Source: an uncultured Hellea sp.
Lineage (GTDB): Bacteria; Pseudomonadota; Alphaproteobacteria; Caulobacterales; Maricaulaceae
Length of the DNA: 64,000 nt
Direction: 5' to 3'
NCBI GenBank assembly: GCA_938007935.1
Contig: CALLMD010000003.1
Span: 62,001 to 126,000, forward strand
Shown here: positions 17,712 to 26,607 of the stretch, piece after piece
How the letters are laid out: each line of letters starts with the position of its first letter
How positions within the stretch are numbered: the stretch's first letter is position 1
Program-made: the position numbers and the translations under genes
The notes under the pieces: generated by a model
Database searches by the model: none
What the model was told of the DNA's origin: nothing
What the model saw: the letters and a program-made list of their open reading frames with translations, nothing else

Positions 17712-20144
17712 CTAGCCCGCCTCAGAATTTTGAACTTCAGCGACCTCTATAACATTCCATTTATATAGGGTCTGCATTACAGAATTCATTGCCCATGGCT
17801 TGGATATATATCCATTCATACCCGCATCGCGTGAACGTTCTTTATCGCCATTCAAGGCGTGGGCTGTTATAGCGATAATTGGCGTCATTAAGAGGGAGTC
17901 ACGAGTTTCTATATCTCTTATCCGCTGAGTAGCTTGGTACCCATTTAATATGGGCATAGAAATATCCATAAAGATAAGCTTTGGTGAGTATGTCTCGAAA
18001 TGCTCAACGGCCTTTTGTCCATTATGTACAATGAGGTAGCTGACTCCGAGTTCTTGTAAAACATATTCAATATAAAGGCGGTTAACTTCATTATCTTCTG
18101 CAACCAATACATCAATTTTATTTGACACATCAGGAAGTGCCACATGATTTGAAGATGATGGATTTAATGTCACAACATTATTTGCGGCCTGAAGGGAAAG
18201 ATTTGCCTTTATCTCTGGCGCTTTATTCCAAAGAGACTTGATGGTATCAAATAGCAATTTTCGGCTAAAGGGTTTTGTTAGATGAGCATCTAAGCCTTGT
18301 TCCAATAAACGCTGTCCTAATTCGGTTTCGAGAACCGAAGTCAGCATTATAATCGGGATATTCTGGAAATCACTATGGGCTTTTAATTTTTTAACAAAAA
18401 CTTCTCCCGTCGCATCAGGCATTGGGTAATCAACAATAATTAAATCAAATTTAAAGTTTTTCTTTGCCGCCATTTTTAAGGCTAAAATACCCTTCTCGAC
18501 AGAATGTACCACCGCAGATTTGCAATTCCAGACAGAGAGATGTTCTTTCAAAATATCACCATTCATAGGATTATCATCGAGAATAAGAACCTTGGAGCCA
18601 GCGAAAGAGATTTCTTCAATCGCGGAATTCCCTGCATCGCCCGCAACAGGAAGGGCTAACCGAATTTCAAAGCGAGAGCCATTGCCAATTTCACTTTTGG
18701 CAGAAATCTCTCCGCCCATAATATCTACAAGCTGTTTAGCAATACTTAAACCAAGGCCAGTACCTTCATATTTTCGAGTGGTACTGCCATCAGCTTGTTG
18801 AAATTTATCGAATACATCATCAATTTGTGAGGCTTCGATACCGATGCCAGTATCTTCAATGGCAATGACCAAATTGACGATATTACCAAAACGTTCACCC
18901 CTAACATCCATGAGAACGTGGCCTTCATGGGTGAACTTTACTGCATTGCCATAAATATTCGTGATGATTTGTCTCAGACGTCCGACATCTCCAATGAAAG
19001 TTTTTGGCAGATCAGGTTGAATTTGAAAAAGAAGCTCAACACCTTTTTCCGCAGCAACGATTGAAAGCAGCGCAATAACGTCATGCAAGCTATCACGTAA
19101 GTTAAAGCTCTCGTTTTCTAGAACAATCCCGCCCGCTTCAATTTTAGAAAAGTCCAAAATGTCATTGATAATCGTAAGCAAAGCTTCGCTAGATCTTTGA
19201 ATAATTCTAACAAAGTTCTGCTCTTTATCACCTAGGTCACATCTCTCAAGCAGTTGGGCCATGCCCATGACTCCATTCATGGGCGTCCTTATCTCATGAC
19301 TCATATTAGCGAGAAATTCAGATTTACTGCGCTCAGCAGATTCGGCTTTGAGTTGAGCGCGTTTGATTTCAGTTATGTCAGTGATAGTGATGATATTGCC
19401 GACAAGTTTTCTATAATTTTGGTGCCTTAGAATATGGCGCCCATCGGAAAGGCTGAATTCTTCTTCCCATGACCTTTCTGACCCAAACCGCGTAGCGTAA
19501 AACTCATCAAACCAAATATCAAAATCAATATCTCCAATATTGACGTTCTCATTTTTGATAAAGTTTGCCGTTAATTCTTTTGCATGCATACCCACTTTCA
19601 CTTCAAACCCAAGAGATTGACAATACTCTTTATAAGCTGGGTTAAAGAGTGTGATAAACCCGCTATCATCAATTAAAAGTAATCCATATTCTAGAACTTC
19701 AATAAGATTTTCTTGCGCGCGTTTCGCTTTTTGTAAGTCTTTTGCTTTAACTTTTAAATCTGTGATATCGACACCAACACCCGCAACAGCCCTGTCACCA
19801 ATCTGATGATGCGTCAGTTTCATCCATCGATTGTCACTAGCTTTCATTTCATTTGCTTCAGAACTGTTAAACGTGAAAATCGCATAATCAGTCGCGCCGC
19901 GAAGAACCTCCTCTGGGGCATCAGGAAACAGAGATTGAGACGCTTGGTAAGCTGCTTGTTCTAAACCAACACCTTTGGAAAGTTCTTCATGAAGCTCAGG
20001 CCATAATTTTCGCGACGTTTCATTCGCATAAATTATATTATAATCTTTGTCGTAAAGCGTCAGTGGAGAGGGTGAACTATCAATAGCTTCACCGAGTAGC
20101 CTGAGGTTTTCAATCGTAAGATTTTTGCTAAGTGAAGCGTTCAT
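17712..20144 (-). CDS. Soluble hybrid histidine kinase (PAS-PAS-HisKA-HATPase-REC-REC)
   Basis: An 810-residue sensor kinase with no membrane segment. Two PAS domains occupy about residues 12-130 and 140-260. The HisKA domain has the phospho-acceptor His283 in ANMSHEIRTPMNG. The ATPase domain follows with ITNIYGNAVKF (N box) and GTGLGLSIAKQLV (G2 box). Two receiver domains come last: the first with ILDDN and acceptor Asp in LIIVDYPMP, the second with VAEDN and acceptor Asp in LIFMDISMP. No Hpt domain is present, so phosphate must pass to a separate phosphotransferase. A CtrA-type box lies 73 bp upstream of the start codon. The signal sensed is unknown. Confidence 0.9.
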   Translation of the reverse strand: MNASLSKNLTIENLRLLGEAIDSSPSPLTLYDKDYNIIYANETSRKLWPELHEELSKGVGLEQAAYQASQSLFPDAPEEVLRGATDYAIFTFNSSEANEMKASDNRWMKLTHHQIGDRAVAGVGVDITDLKVKAKDLQKAKRAQENLIEVLEYGLLLIDDSGFITLFNPAYKEYCQSLGFEVKVGMHAKELTANFIKNENVNIGDIDFDIWFDEFYATRFGSERSWEEEFSLSDGRHILRHQNYRKLVGNIITITDITEIKRAQLKAESAERSKSEFLANMSHEIRTPMNGVMGMAQLLERCDLGDKEQNFVRIIQRSSEALLTIINDILDFSKIEAGGIVLENESFNLRDSLHDVIALLSIVAAEKGVELLFQIQPDLPKTFIGDVGRLRQIITNIYGNAVKFTHEGHVLMDVRGERFGNIVNLVIAIEDTGIGIEASQIDDVFDKFQQADGSTTRKYEGTGLGLSIAKQLVDIMGGEISAKSEIGNGSRFEIRLALPVAGDAGNSAIEEISFAGSKVLILDDNPMNGDILKEHLSVWNCKSAVVHSVEKGILALKMAAKKNFKFDLIIVDYPMPDATGEVFVKKLKAHSDFQNIPIIMLTSVLETELGQRLLEQGLDAHLTKPFSRKLLFDTIKSLWNKAPEIKANLSLQAANNVVTLNPSSSNHVALPDVSNKIDVLVAEDNEVNRLYIEYVLQELGVSYLIVHNGQKAVEHFETYSPKLIFMDISMPILNGYQATQRIRDIETRDSLLMTPIIAITAHALNGDKERSRDAGMNGYISKPWAMNSVMQTLYKWNVIEVAEVQNSEAG

Positions 20145-20216
20145 AGAGCCACATTAACTTAAGAATATCTACAATCTATTACCAGTTGTTTAAATTACAA
20201 TAAATCGCCATGATAG

Positions 20217-20231
20217 TTAATATGTATTTAA
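20217..20231. promoter_or_regulatory. CtrA-type box upstream of the hybrid kinase
   Basis: TTAA-TATGTAT-TTAA is a perfect TTAA-N7-TTAA site. It straddles the stop codon of the DivJ-like gene (20228-20230) and sits 73-87 bp upstream of the hybrid kinase ATG, a normal place for a CtrA-controlled -35 region. Chance occurrence in AT-rich DNA cannot be excluded. Confidence 0.42.
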
Positions 20232-21835
20232 GGATTATCCCGACTCAGAGGTAAAAATACATCGACTGTAGTGCCTTCATCTTTTTGACTCGCAACCACG
20301 AAGCGCCCAGCATGAAGTTCAGTGAGTGATTTAACCAATGTGAAACCAAGTCCCGTTCCGCGCTCTTCAATCTTTTGTGCGCTCGACATTTGCTGATAGG
20401 GTGTCCCTAAGACAGCGAGTTCATCATCCGTCATGCCGCTACCATGATCTTGCACGGTGAGGTTCAACGTATCCCCGACGGCCTTTGCGCCAATATGAAC
20501 AGCGCCGCCTTTAGGCGAAAATTTAATCGCATTAGACAGCAGGTTTAATAAAATTTGCCGCACAGCTTTCCGGTCAGCATCAATGAGTAATTGCTCGTCA
20601 TCTTGTATATTAATGTCCAGTCTAACTTCGGCGGCATCTGCTGTCGGACGGATCATTTTTACCGTACTGCGAACAACATCAGAGGCATCAAACATATTGT
20701 AATTTAGCTCATATTTACCAGCCTCAACTTTGGACATATCCAACACATCGCCAATGAGATCGAGCATATGCTGCCCGCTATCATGGATAAGGTCCGCATA
20801 TTCTGCATATTTCCCGGGAAGAGGCCCGAAAAGGCGCGAGCGCATCATATCTGAAAACCCAATAATGGCGTTAAGCGGCGTACGAAGCTCATGACTAACG
20901 CCTGCGAAAAAAAGCGCCTTATCATCTGTGGCTTTCAGGGTCACCGCCTGTGTCTGGCGCATGGCCTCAAGGCTCTCTTCATGAGCCGTTACATCTTTGG
21001 CATGTAAAACTATATCACCTTCAACAGGTGACGCTTGTAGATCAAGATAAGTAATATGGTCCGCATTTAAGCGGGTCTCGAGCCGCAAATTTCTGACCTC
21101 TTTGGATTTACGAACGGATGCGAATAAGAGGCTTATCGCCGAACGCGCATCATCATCATGTGAGATCATTGCATGTAACGGCACCTGCGCCGTACCCTGT
21201 GGAACGCCAAAAAGCTCGCGCGCTTGAGTATTTGCGGCAATCATATTGTCATTTGAATCAAAGCGTAAGACGCCGCCATCGATCGCGTTCATCACCCTTT
21301 CAGAATCGGCAGGCCCGCTCGAAATCGGACGGTTTCTCGGTGCAAGCGATGCCCCCAATAAAGTAGAAACGATGAGTCCAAGTGTCGCCATTAAGCCCGC
21401 CTGCTTACCCCATAGCAATTGGGTTTCCGTTAGAGAGCTTTGCGGAATACGTCCCATACGGCCCGCATAATAAATCACCCCTGCAATGATTGCGGCCATA
21501 ATAAGCGCTTCGACCACTTTCTCTTTCTCAAACAAGGCGGAGACGGCGGGGGCACAAAGGAATAAAATCGCCATCGGAATAAACCCGATAGTTAGGCAGG
21601 CAATAATCGCAAGGGTCAGCCAGGCAAACATAATGAGCAGCTGCGCCCATTCTTTGCGAAGAATAGGTGTAAGCAGTAATGTCAAAACAGCTGGCGCAGC
21701 CGCTATAAGCGCCAAAGGCCAAAGCGCGCCAAGGTCAATACCGCGCAAGAGCGCGCCCAAAGCCGCCGCCGCGAGGGCCGCAATCCATATCAAGCTTGGG
21801 ACAACCAAGCCGTTATATGATGAATTTACGCGCAT
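20228..21835 (-). CDS. Membrane sensor histidine kinase, DivJ/PleC-like
   Basis: A 535-residue kinase. The N-terminal 170 residues form about six closely packed membrane helices with little periplasmic exposure. A PAS-like domain covers about residues 180-290. The HisKA box SHELRTPLNAIIGFSDMMRSRLFG, the following KYAEYADLIHDSGQHMLDLIGDVLDMSKVEAGKYEL, and a HATPase with LLNLLSNAIKFSPKGG and GTGLGFTLVKSL are strongly reminiscent of the DivJ/PleC cell-cycle kinases of Caulobacter, which act on DivK/PleD. The polytopic N-terminus favours DivJ over PleC. Without divK or a whole-genome comparison, orthology is an inference. It is upstream of the hybrid kinase on the same strand with an 83-bp gap. 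Confidence 0.72.
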   Translation of the reverse strand: MRVNSSYNGLVVPSLIWIAALAAAALGALLRGIDLGALWPLALIAAAPAVLTLLLTPILRKEWAQLLIMFAWLTLAIIACLTIGFIPMAILFLCAPAVSALFEKEKVVEALIMAAIIAGVIYYAGRMGRIPQSSLTETQLLWGKQAGLMATLGLIVSTLLGASLAPRNRPISSGPADSERVMNAIDGGVLRFDSNDNMIAANTQARELFGVPQGTAQVPLHAMISHDDDARSAISLLFASVRKSKEVRNLRLETRLNADHITYLDLQASPVEGDIVLHAKDVTAHEESLEAMRQTQAVTLKATDDKALFFAGVSHELRTPLNAIIGFSDMMRSRLFGPLPGKYAEYADLIHDSGQHMLDLIGDVLDMSKVEAGKYELNYNMFDASDVVRSTVKMIRPTADAAEVRLDINIQDDEQLLIDADRKAVRQILLNLLSNAIKFSPKGGAVHIGAKAVGDTLNLTVQDHGSGMTDDELAVLGTPYQQMSSAQKIEERGTGLGFTLVKSLTELHAGRFVVASQKDEGTTVDVFLPLSRDNP

Positions 21836-22009
21836 TTAGGCTCCAAAAAACCAATTTCTATATGTAAAGCCAATATTGGTGCAAAAATCGAGCCAATTCC
21901 CCTCAAATCTGTAAGGCTGTAAAAGACTCACGTCATCGTATCATCTTATGCGTAACGACAGAGCTTTGAAAGGGTTGCGCCTGCCCCTTCACCTCCCTAT
22001 TTGAAGCTC

Positions 22010-22450
22010 ATGACATCACAAACGACATTACCTCTAGATATCCAAGATATGATTGATGATTTCGCATTTCTATCGGATTGGGAAGAGCGCTATACCCACG
22101 TCATCGACATGGGTAAAAATTTAGCCCCGCTTGATCCGTCTGAAAAAAATATTGCCAGCAAGGTCAAAGGCTGTGTCAGCCAAGTTTGGCTGGTCTCGGA
22201 GCATAGCGGCGATCCAGGTGATCCTGTCATAACCTTTCGCGGAGATAGTGACGCCCATATCGTTAAAGGCCTCGTGGCAGTCACGCTACAGATTTTCTCA
22301 GGACGTAAAGCCTCGCTCATAGAAAGTCTGGACGCGCCGCAAATTCTAAAACAATTAGAGCTCGATGAGCATTTATCACCGCAGCGCTCAAATGGACTTA
22401 AGGCCATGATTGGCAGGATTAAAACCGAAGCCGCTGCCGCGCTGGCTTAA
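22010..22450 (+). CDS. sufE: SufE family sulfur acceptor for Fe-S cluster assembly
   Basis: A 146-residue SufE-like protein, which takes persulfide sulfur from the cysteine desulfurase SufS during Fe-S cluster assembly. Family features are the opening DDFAFLSDWEERYTHVIDMGKNL, the acceptor cysteine in KVKGCVSQVWLV, and the long C-terminal helix around HLSPQRSNGLKAMIGRI. The frame also opens at a TTG at 22001, but the ATG at 22010 gives the expected start. No suf operon is nearby. Its stop overlaps that of the convergent phosphatase-like lipoprotein gene by four bases. Confidence 0.9.
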   Translation: MTSQTTLPLDIQDMIDDFAFLSDWEERYTHVIDMGKNLAPLDPSEKNIASKVKGCVSQVWLVSEHSGDPGDPVITFRGDSDAHIVKGLVAVTLQIFSGRKASLIESLDAPQILKQLELDEHLSPQRSNGLKAMIGRIKTEAAAALA

Positions 22451-22989
22451 TCGCCAAATGTTTCGATAACGCTCGTCATATTTTCGCCTTCACGCCTGAG
22501 CACATAAAGCCGGTTATATTCCGTGGCTTCGACGATGGGCGTCCCCGGCTCTCCGCCCATGAAAGCAGATAAAGGCGGCGTTGTATTTGAATGACCCACC
22601 ACAAGAATATGGCCGCTCTCACGTAATAATAACGCCGCAAAGTCTTCTAAGGTGCTCGGGTCATAGATACCCACATCAAGACCTTTGGCTTTTGCAATAG
22701 GCGCCGCCGTGTCACGCGTGCGAATATAATCGGATGAATAGATTTTCGTCAGGGGGACATCAGCCAAACGCGCGGCGAGATCTCGCGCGCGTTTATAGCC
22801 CGCCTCTGTTAAGCCAGGGTCATCTTTTACCTTGGTTTTCTCTGCGTGGCGCACAAGATAATAAACCGCGTCAGCGCTCGATTCGGTAGCTATATCTGGC
22901 GCGCTTGTTTTCGGAGAACAGCCCATCATTAAAATCGCGATTCCAAGCCCTGCCATTTTCAAAAACTGGGAGCGCGAAAGCAATGTCAT
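22447..22989 (-). CDS. Histidine phosphatase (SixA-like) lipoprotein
   Basis: A 180-residue member of the histidine phosphatase superfamily. The phospho-acceptor His is in YLVRHAEKT, with the second histidine in LVVGHSNTTP and the arginine in SSDYIRTRDTA. The N-terminus carries a signal with lipobox MMGC (Cys24), so the enzyme is probably anchored in the outer membrane and faces the periplasm, in contrast to cytoplasmic SixA. Substrate is unknown. The start overlaps the cyclophilin stop by four bases, and the genes 23594-22447 form one tightly packed operon. Confidence 0.85.
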   Translation of the reverse strand: MTLLSRSQFLKMAGLGIAILMMGCSPKTSAPDIATESSADAVYYLVRHAEKTKVKDDPGLTEAGYKRARDLAARLADVPLTKIYSSDYIRTRDTAAPIAKAKGLDVGIYDPSTLEDFAALLLRESGHILVVGHSNTTPPLSAFMGGEPGTPIVEATEYNRLYVLRREGENMTSVIETFGD

Positions 22990-23597
22990 TTACGATAGGC
23001 CTTTGAAATAATAACAGGATTTTTTAGAAACTGCCCTTGAGTACGTTCATCCTCAGACGCCTGAACAACCTCGCCCGCTTGGATTTGTTTGACAACATCC
23101 ATGCCGCTGACAACCTTACCAAAAACGGCGTAGCCTTCCCCGTCGGGATTACGTTCACCGCCATGATCGAGGAAATTATTATTCCCGATATTGATAAAGA
23201 AAAAAGCCGCGCTTCCCGTACCTGGCTCTTCCCTCGCTATTGCGACAGAGCCCGCATCATTTCGAAGGCCAGTCATTTTTGTCGACTCATGGGCAATGGG
23301 CTTACCCATAGGCTCAAGATTACCGCGTCCGCCTTGTATCAAAGACATGCCCATCTCGCGCGGGTCATTATCGTCCCGCACAACCCGGTAAAATCCTTGA
23401 CCATGATAATATTTTCTATCGACATAATTAAGAAAATCTCCCGCGCTTAGCGGGGCTTTTTCTGGATAAACTTCAATTTCGATAAGGCCTAATTCCGTCT
23501 CCAATATTACATTGGGTGACTTATCAATTTTACTCCCGCAAGCCGTCAAAGCACAAGCAAGAAGCGTTAAGCTGACCCGTCGCGTTAAAGGTCTCAT
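22986..23597 (-). CDS. Cyclophilin-type peptidyl-prolyl cis-trans isomerase, lipoprotein
   Basis: A 203-residue cyclophilin-fold PPIase. The conserved elements are PLSAGDFLNYVDRKYYHGQGFYRVV, a MGMSLIQGG strand, GSVAIAREEPGTGSAAFFFINI and the later GYAVFGKVVSGMDVVKQI. A signal peptide with lipobox LTAC (Cys20) places it in the periplasm as a lipoprotein. It would assist folding of exported proteins at prolyl bonds. Start and stop overlap the neighbouring genes by three to four bases on both sides, so it is translationally coupled to the 59-residue membrane protein upstream and to the phosphatase downstream. Confidence 0.9.
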   Translation of the reverse strand: MRPLTRRVSLTLLACALTACGSKIDKSPNVILETELGLIEIEVYPEKAPLSAGDFLNYVDRKYYHGQGFYRVVRDDNDPREMGMSLIQGGRGNLEPMGKPIAHESTKMTGLRNDAGSVAIAREEPGTGSAAFFFINIGNNNFLDHGGERNPDGEGYAVFGKVVSGMDVVKQIQAGEVVQASEDERTQGQFLKNPVIISKAYRK

Positions 23598-23773
23598 TCG
23601 CTGCCATCTTGGTTATCATCGTCAATATTTTTGGTGTTTTTCTTAAACGCCAAATCAAATCCCAAAACGGAGATAGCCGTGGCGAAAATAGCGAAGAGCG
23701 GATGACGCAAAGCAAAGAGCACCATAATGCCAATGCCAACGCCGAGAATAAGTGCATAAGGATGTAATTTCAT
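23594..23773 (-). CDS. 59-residue membrane protein of unknown function
   Basis: A small open reading frame, MKLHPYALIL at its start, whose TGA overlaps the ATG of the cyclophilin gene (ATGA). It encodes two hydrophobic stretches, YALILGVGIGIMVLFAL and HPLFAIFATAISVLGF, followed by a charged tail rich in Lys, Asn and Asp. The hydrophobic-hairpin topology and translational coupling argue that it is real. I do not recognise a family; a role linked to the downstream envelope enzymes is only guilt by association. Confidence 0.6.
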   Translation of the reverse strand: MKLHPYALILGVGIGIMVLFALRHPLFAIFATAISVLGFDLAFKKNTKNIDDDNQDGSE

Positions 23774-23804
23774 AAGCGCAGACTGGCCCGATTTCAGGTA
23801 ATTA

Positions 23805-24413
23805 TCAAGCTTCTAATTCGACGTCCCAATAAAGGTAATCCAGCCAGCTTTCATGTAAATGATTAGGCGGGAAGCGCCGTCCTTGGGCCTGTAATTGATG
23901 CATATTGGGTTGATAAGGTTTTGTATGAGGATGCATCTGCGCGTCTTTGGGCAAACGCCCACCTTTGCGCAGGTTACATTTAGAACAGGCCGCAACGATA
24001 TTTTCCCATGTCGTCTTACCGCCCAAGCGCCGCGGAATAAGATGATCAAATGTCAGCTCATCAGGACTATGACAATAAACGCACTCAAAACCATCACGCA
24101 GAAACAGATTGAACCGCGTAAAGGCAGGCGCGCGATTTTGAGCAACATAATCCTTTAGGGCAACAACGCTTGGAATTTCCATTTCAAAATTCTCGGAGCG
24201 GACAATTTGCTCATAATGATCAACAACATGAACACGGTCGAGAAAGACGGCTTTAACCGCATCTTGCCATGACCAAAGCGAGAGCGGAAAATAGGATAAC
24301 GGTTGGTAATCGGCGTTTAAAATCAGGCAAGGATAGTTCCCTTGCGCGACAGGCAGCAAATCAGAAGACCTCTCTTCAATCGCGTTTTGCAGTGTATGAT
24401 CCAAATAACTCAC
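23805..24413 (-). CDS. HNH endonuclease family protein
   Basis: A 202-residue protein with a C-terminal HNH nuclease module: CVYC, LTFDHLIPRRLGGKTTWENIVAACSKCNLRKGGR, in which the first Cys pair and CSKC form the zinc knuckle and DHLIP plus N supply the catalytic histidine and metal ligand. An N-terminal domain of about 100 residues (LILNADYQPLSYFPLSLWSWQDAVKAVFL) is typical of the widespread chromosomal HNH proteins of Alphaproteobacteria. These are not homing nucleases in obvious mobile DNA, and their function remains uncharacterised. It has 31 bp to the 59-residue gene downstream. Confidence 0.87.
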   Translation of the reverse strand: MSYLDHTLQNAIEERSSDLLPVAQGNYPCLILNADYQPLSYFPLSLWSWQDAVKAVFLDRVHVVDHYEQIVRSENFEMEIPSVVALKDYVAQNRAPAFTRFNLFLRDGFECVYCHSPDELTFDHLIPRRLGGKTTWENIVAACSKCNLRKGGRLPKDAQMHPHTKPYQPNMHQLQAQGRRFPPNHLHESWLDYLYWDVELEA

Positions 24414-24540
24414 AACGCATCTCGCGATGACATTATGTGCGAAAAAGATTGATGTGAAAAAATCTTAAAACTGAAAACAGCGCTCCTTTACGATTCCGTC
24501 ACAGCTAACCAAAATGAAAGCGCTATGACAAGGGATGAAT

Positions 24541-25707
24541 TTAAGTGAGTGTTGAGCGGCCAATAAACGTCTCAATATAGTTTTTATAGCGCTTCTGAAT
24601 ATCAGATTGCTTTAACGCGAAATCTTCCAGCGTATATTTATGGGCCGCGCGGTGTTCGCGTTTATTCGCCTCCACCCAGTCGCTCATACCCGCCTCGATT
24701 TCAGGACTGAGTGCAATTCCTGCAAATTCTAAAACCTTTTTTCCTACCCCTACTGGATTTGATAGCATGTCATCATAATCAATATCCATGAAGCGAGACG
24801 CATCCGTGTTTGCTCGTACGTGCATAAAATTATCGAGCCAATCATGAAGACGTTCAAACCAGTAACTTCCAATATCTGCATTTGAAATCGTGTCTGACCC
24901 TAGTTTGTAAAGACTCGCTTCCATGCTGCAATAAGACGGGATTGTCGATGCGGGGTCACGGTGGGTCGTGATAATTTTCGCCTCGGGAAAAACCTCCAAT
25001 ACGGTCCCCAACGCCATCAAATGGCCCGGCGTTTTAAGCACCCAGCTTTTGCCATCTCTATTGACATCTTGCCATTGTAGCGATTGCAGAATTGTTATCA
25101 GGTCTTCATAGGCAGGCTTTGGGTTTTGCCCTGACAGCCATGCCGCATAGTCAGGCACATAATAGGTGCTCTCAATCATGGAGCTTGAAAATAGCTGCCC
25201 CAGAATAATCACTTCCTCATCTGGCTGGTCGATACTCATCGGGTGAATGGACATAAGCTCTGGAATAGCGCTGAGCATATAATCAAGCACGCCCTTTGCC
25301 GCCTCGCGGCGCGGGGCGGGGTCACCGCGAACTTCGCCGTCCAGCGGAACGTAATTTTGCGCCTCATACCACCGCACCGCCGTGAGCTCTGGCGCAGCGG
25401 CGAGCATACGGTGCAGCATCGTGCTACCCGTGCGCGGCAAGCCCGTCAGGACGGCTGTGACGCTGACCTCTTCATCCAGAATTTCAGGATACTTCTTAAG
25501 CAAGTCAATATGGCGTAAGCGATTGACCAAGCCAGACACAATCATATGCTGCGCGCCATAGACACCGGCAGGGCTCAACTTAGCTTGGGCATTAAGTGAG
25601 GGAATAAGCGCGTCAATATTGGCAAAAAACCAGCTATCCCCAAAATCTGATAAGCCCGTTTGCTCGCGCGCCATTGTGATGAGGCTATCTCTATCTGGGA
25701 GGCTCAT
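24541..25707 (-). CDS. Sulfotransferase family protein
   Basis: A 388-residue PAPS-dependent sulfotransferase-fold protein. The 5'-phosphosulfate loop is LTGLPRTGSTMLHRMLA, and the 3'-phosphate-binding element is ITTHRDPASTIPSYCSME. Conserved aromatic and acidic positions (WVLKTPGHLMAL, FMDIDYDDMLSNP) also fit the family. Many bacterial members of this branch act on lipids, sterols or glycans, or lack demonstrated transferase activity. It is divergently transcribed from an SDR-DUF1214-SRPBCC operon, sharing a 101-bp gap with repeated TTCTACG half-sites, so the four genes probably form one catabolic or modifying unit. Confidence 0.85.
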   Translation of the reverse strand: MSLPDRDSLITMAREQTGLSDFGDSWFFANIDALIPSLNAQAKLSPAGVYGAQHMIVSGLVNRLRHIDLLKKYPEILDEEVSVTAVLTGLPRTGSTMLHRMLAAAPELTAVRWYEAQNYVPLDGEVRGDPAPRREAAKGVLDYMLSAIPELMSIHPMSIDQPDEEVIILGQLFSSSMIESTYYVPDYAAWLSGQNPKPAYEDLITILQSLQWQDVNRDGKSWVLKTPGHLMALGTVLEVFPEAKIITTHRDPASTIPSYCSMEASLYKLGSDTISNADIGSYWFERLHDWLDNFMHVRANTDASRFMDIDYDDMLSNPVGVGKKVLEFAGIALSPEIEAGMSDWVEANKREHRAAHKYTLEDFALKQSDIQKRYKNYIETFIGRSTLT

Positions 25708-25735
25708 ATCTATCCTTGCGTATTAATCACAGTCC

Positions 25736-25810
25736 TTTTCTACGCATTCTGGCATTCATTTAAAAGATTTTAATTTTGTTTCGTAGAAAACTAAGCTAAT
25801 CTCTACGCAT
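25736..25810. promoter_or_regulatory. Repeated TTCTACG half-sites in the sulfotransferase/SDR divergent promoter
   Basis: TTTTCTACG at 25736-25744 and its inverse CGTAGAAAA at 25782-25790 form a perfect 9-bp inverted pair with a 37-bp spacer. TCTACGCAT occurs at 25739-25747 and again at 25802-25810, the latter running into the SDR start codon. The pattern fits binding sites of a single regulator controlling both directions; no regulator gene is adjacent. Confidence 0.35.
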
Positions 25811-26591
25811 GTTACTCAAAGATAAAGTCGTCATAATCAGCGGCGTTGGCCCCGGAATGGGCCAAGCCATGGCCAAAATAGCCGCAGCCGAAGGGGCAAA
25901 AGTCGGCCTTGGAGCCCGCAATCAGGACTTTTTAGATAAAGTTCTCGCGGAAATTACAGAGGCAGGCGGTCAAGCCATTGCCCTCTCCACCGATGTAACC
26001 CAAAGCGCACAATGCGCCGCCCTAGCCGAAGCTGTTCAGAATGAATTTGGGCAGATAGATGGCCTCGTCAATAGCGCCTATAATCACGGTGCTTGGGCCA
26101 CATCAGATGTTGCCAATGCCGAAGAATGGGCCGCGGTCTATGATGTTAACTGCCTCGGCGCGCTGCGTATGAGCCAAGCGGTGCTGCCCATGATGAAGGC
26201 GCAAAAGGCTGGAGCTATCGTTAATGTGTCCACCATGGCCACCGTCAACCCCTTCCCGGGCGAGGCCGCCTATGCCGCCAGCAAAGGCGGGCTTGGGGTC
26301 CTCACAAAACATATGGCCAAGGATTTTGGCGGCTTTGGTATTCGGGTTAATGCCTGCCGCATGGGCTGGATCGGCGGCGCGCCTGTCATGGGATATATAG
26401 ATGCGCAAGTCGCCAGCGGGCGCCCGCGCGAGGAGGTCGTCGGAGAGATTACAGGACGCATTCCGCTCGGCGTCATTCCGCCCGAAGATGACTGCGCGAA
26501 AGCCGTTCTTTATTTCGTCTCTGATTATGCCAATGTCGTCTCGGGCGCGACGCTTGATGTGAATGGCGGTCAATATATGGCGCCCGGCTAA
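25809..26591 (+). CDS. Short-chain dehydrogenase/reductase (SDR)
   Basis: A 260-residue classical SDR oxidoreductase. The cofactor loop is SGVGPGMGQAMA (a GxxxGxG variant), followed by LGARN as the ribose-recognition region, suggesting NADP(H) or NAD(H) cannot be separated safely. The catalytic serine is in IVNVSTMATVN, Tyr and Lys are in YAASKGG, and the C-terminal SGATLDVNGGQYM is the usual last strand. It heads a same-strand run with DUF1214 (17-bp gap) and SRPBCC (14-bp gap) genes. Its natural substrate is unknown; a lipid, terpenoid or steroid-like alcohol is plausible given the neighbours. Confidence 0.9.
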   Translation: MLLKDKVVIISGVGPGMGQAMAKIAAAEGAKVGLGARNQDFLDKVLAEITEAGGQAIALSTDVTQSAQCAALAEAVQNEFGQIDGLVNSAYNHGAWATSDVANAEEWAAVYDVNCLGALRMSQAVLPMMKAQKAGAIVNVSTMATVNPFPGEAAYAASKGGLGVLTKHMAKDFGGFGIRVNACRMGWIGGAPVMGYIDAQVASGRPREEVVGEITGRIPLGVIPPEDDCAKAVLYFVSDYANVVSGATLDVNGGQYMAPG

Positions 26592-26607
26592 TGGTACGCA
26601 GAACACT

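Noticed and set aside
23805-24413. HNH protein as a homing endonuclease or mobile element
   Set aside because: It lies between ordinary genes, with no intron, intein or repeat boundaries; this subfamily is a common chromosomal gene in alphaproteobacteria.
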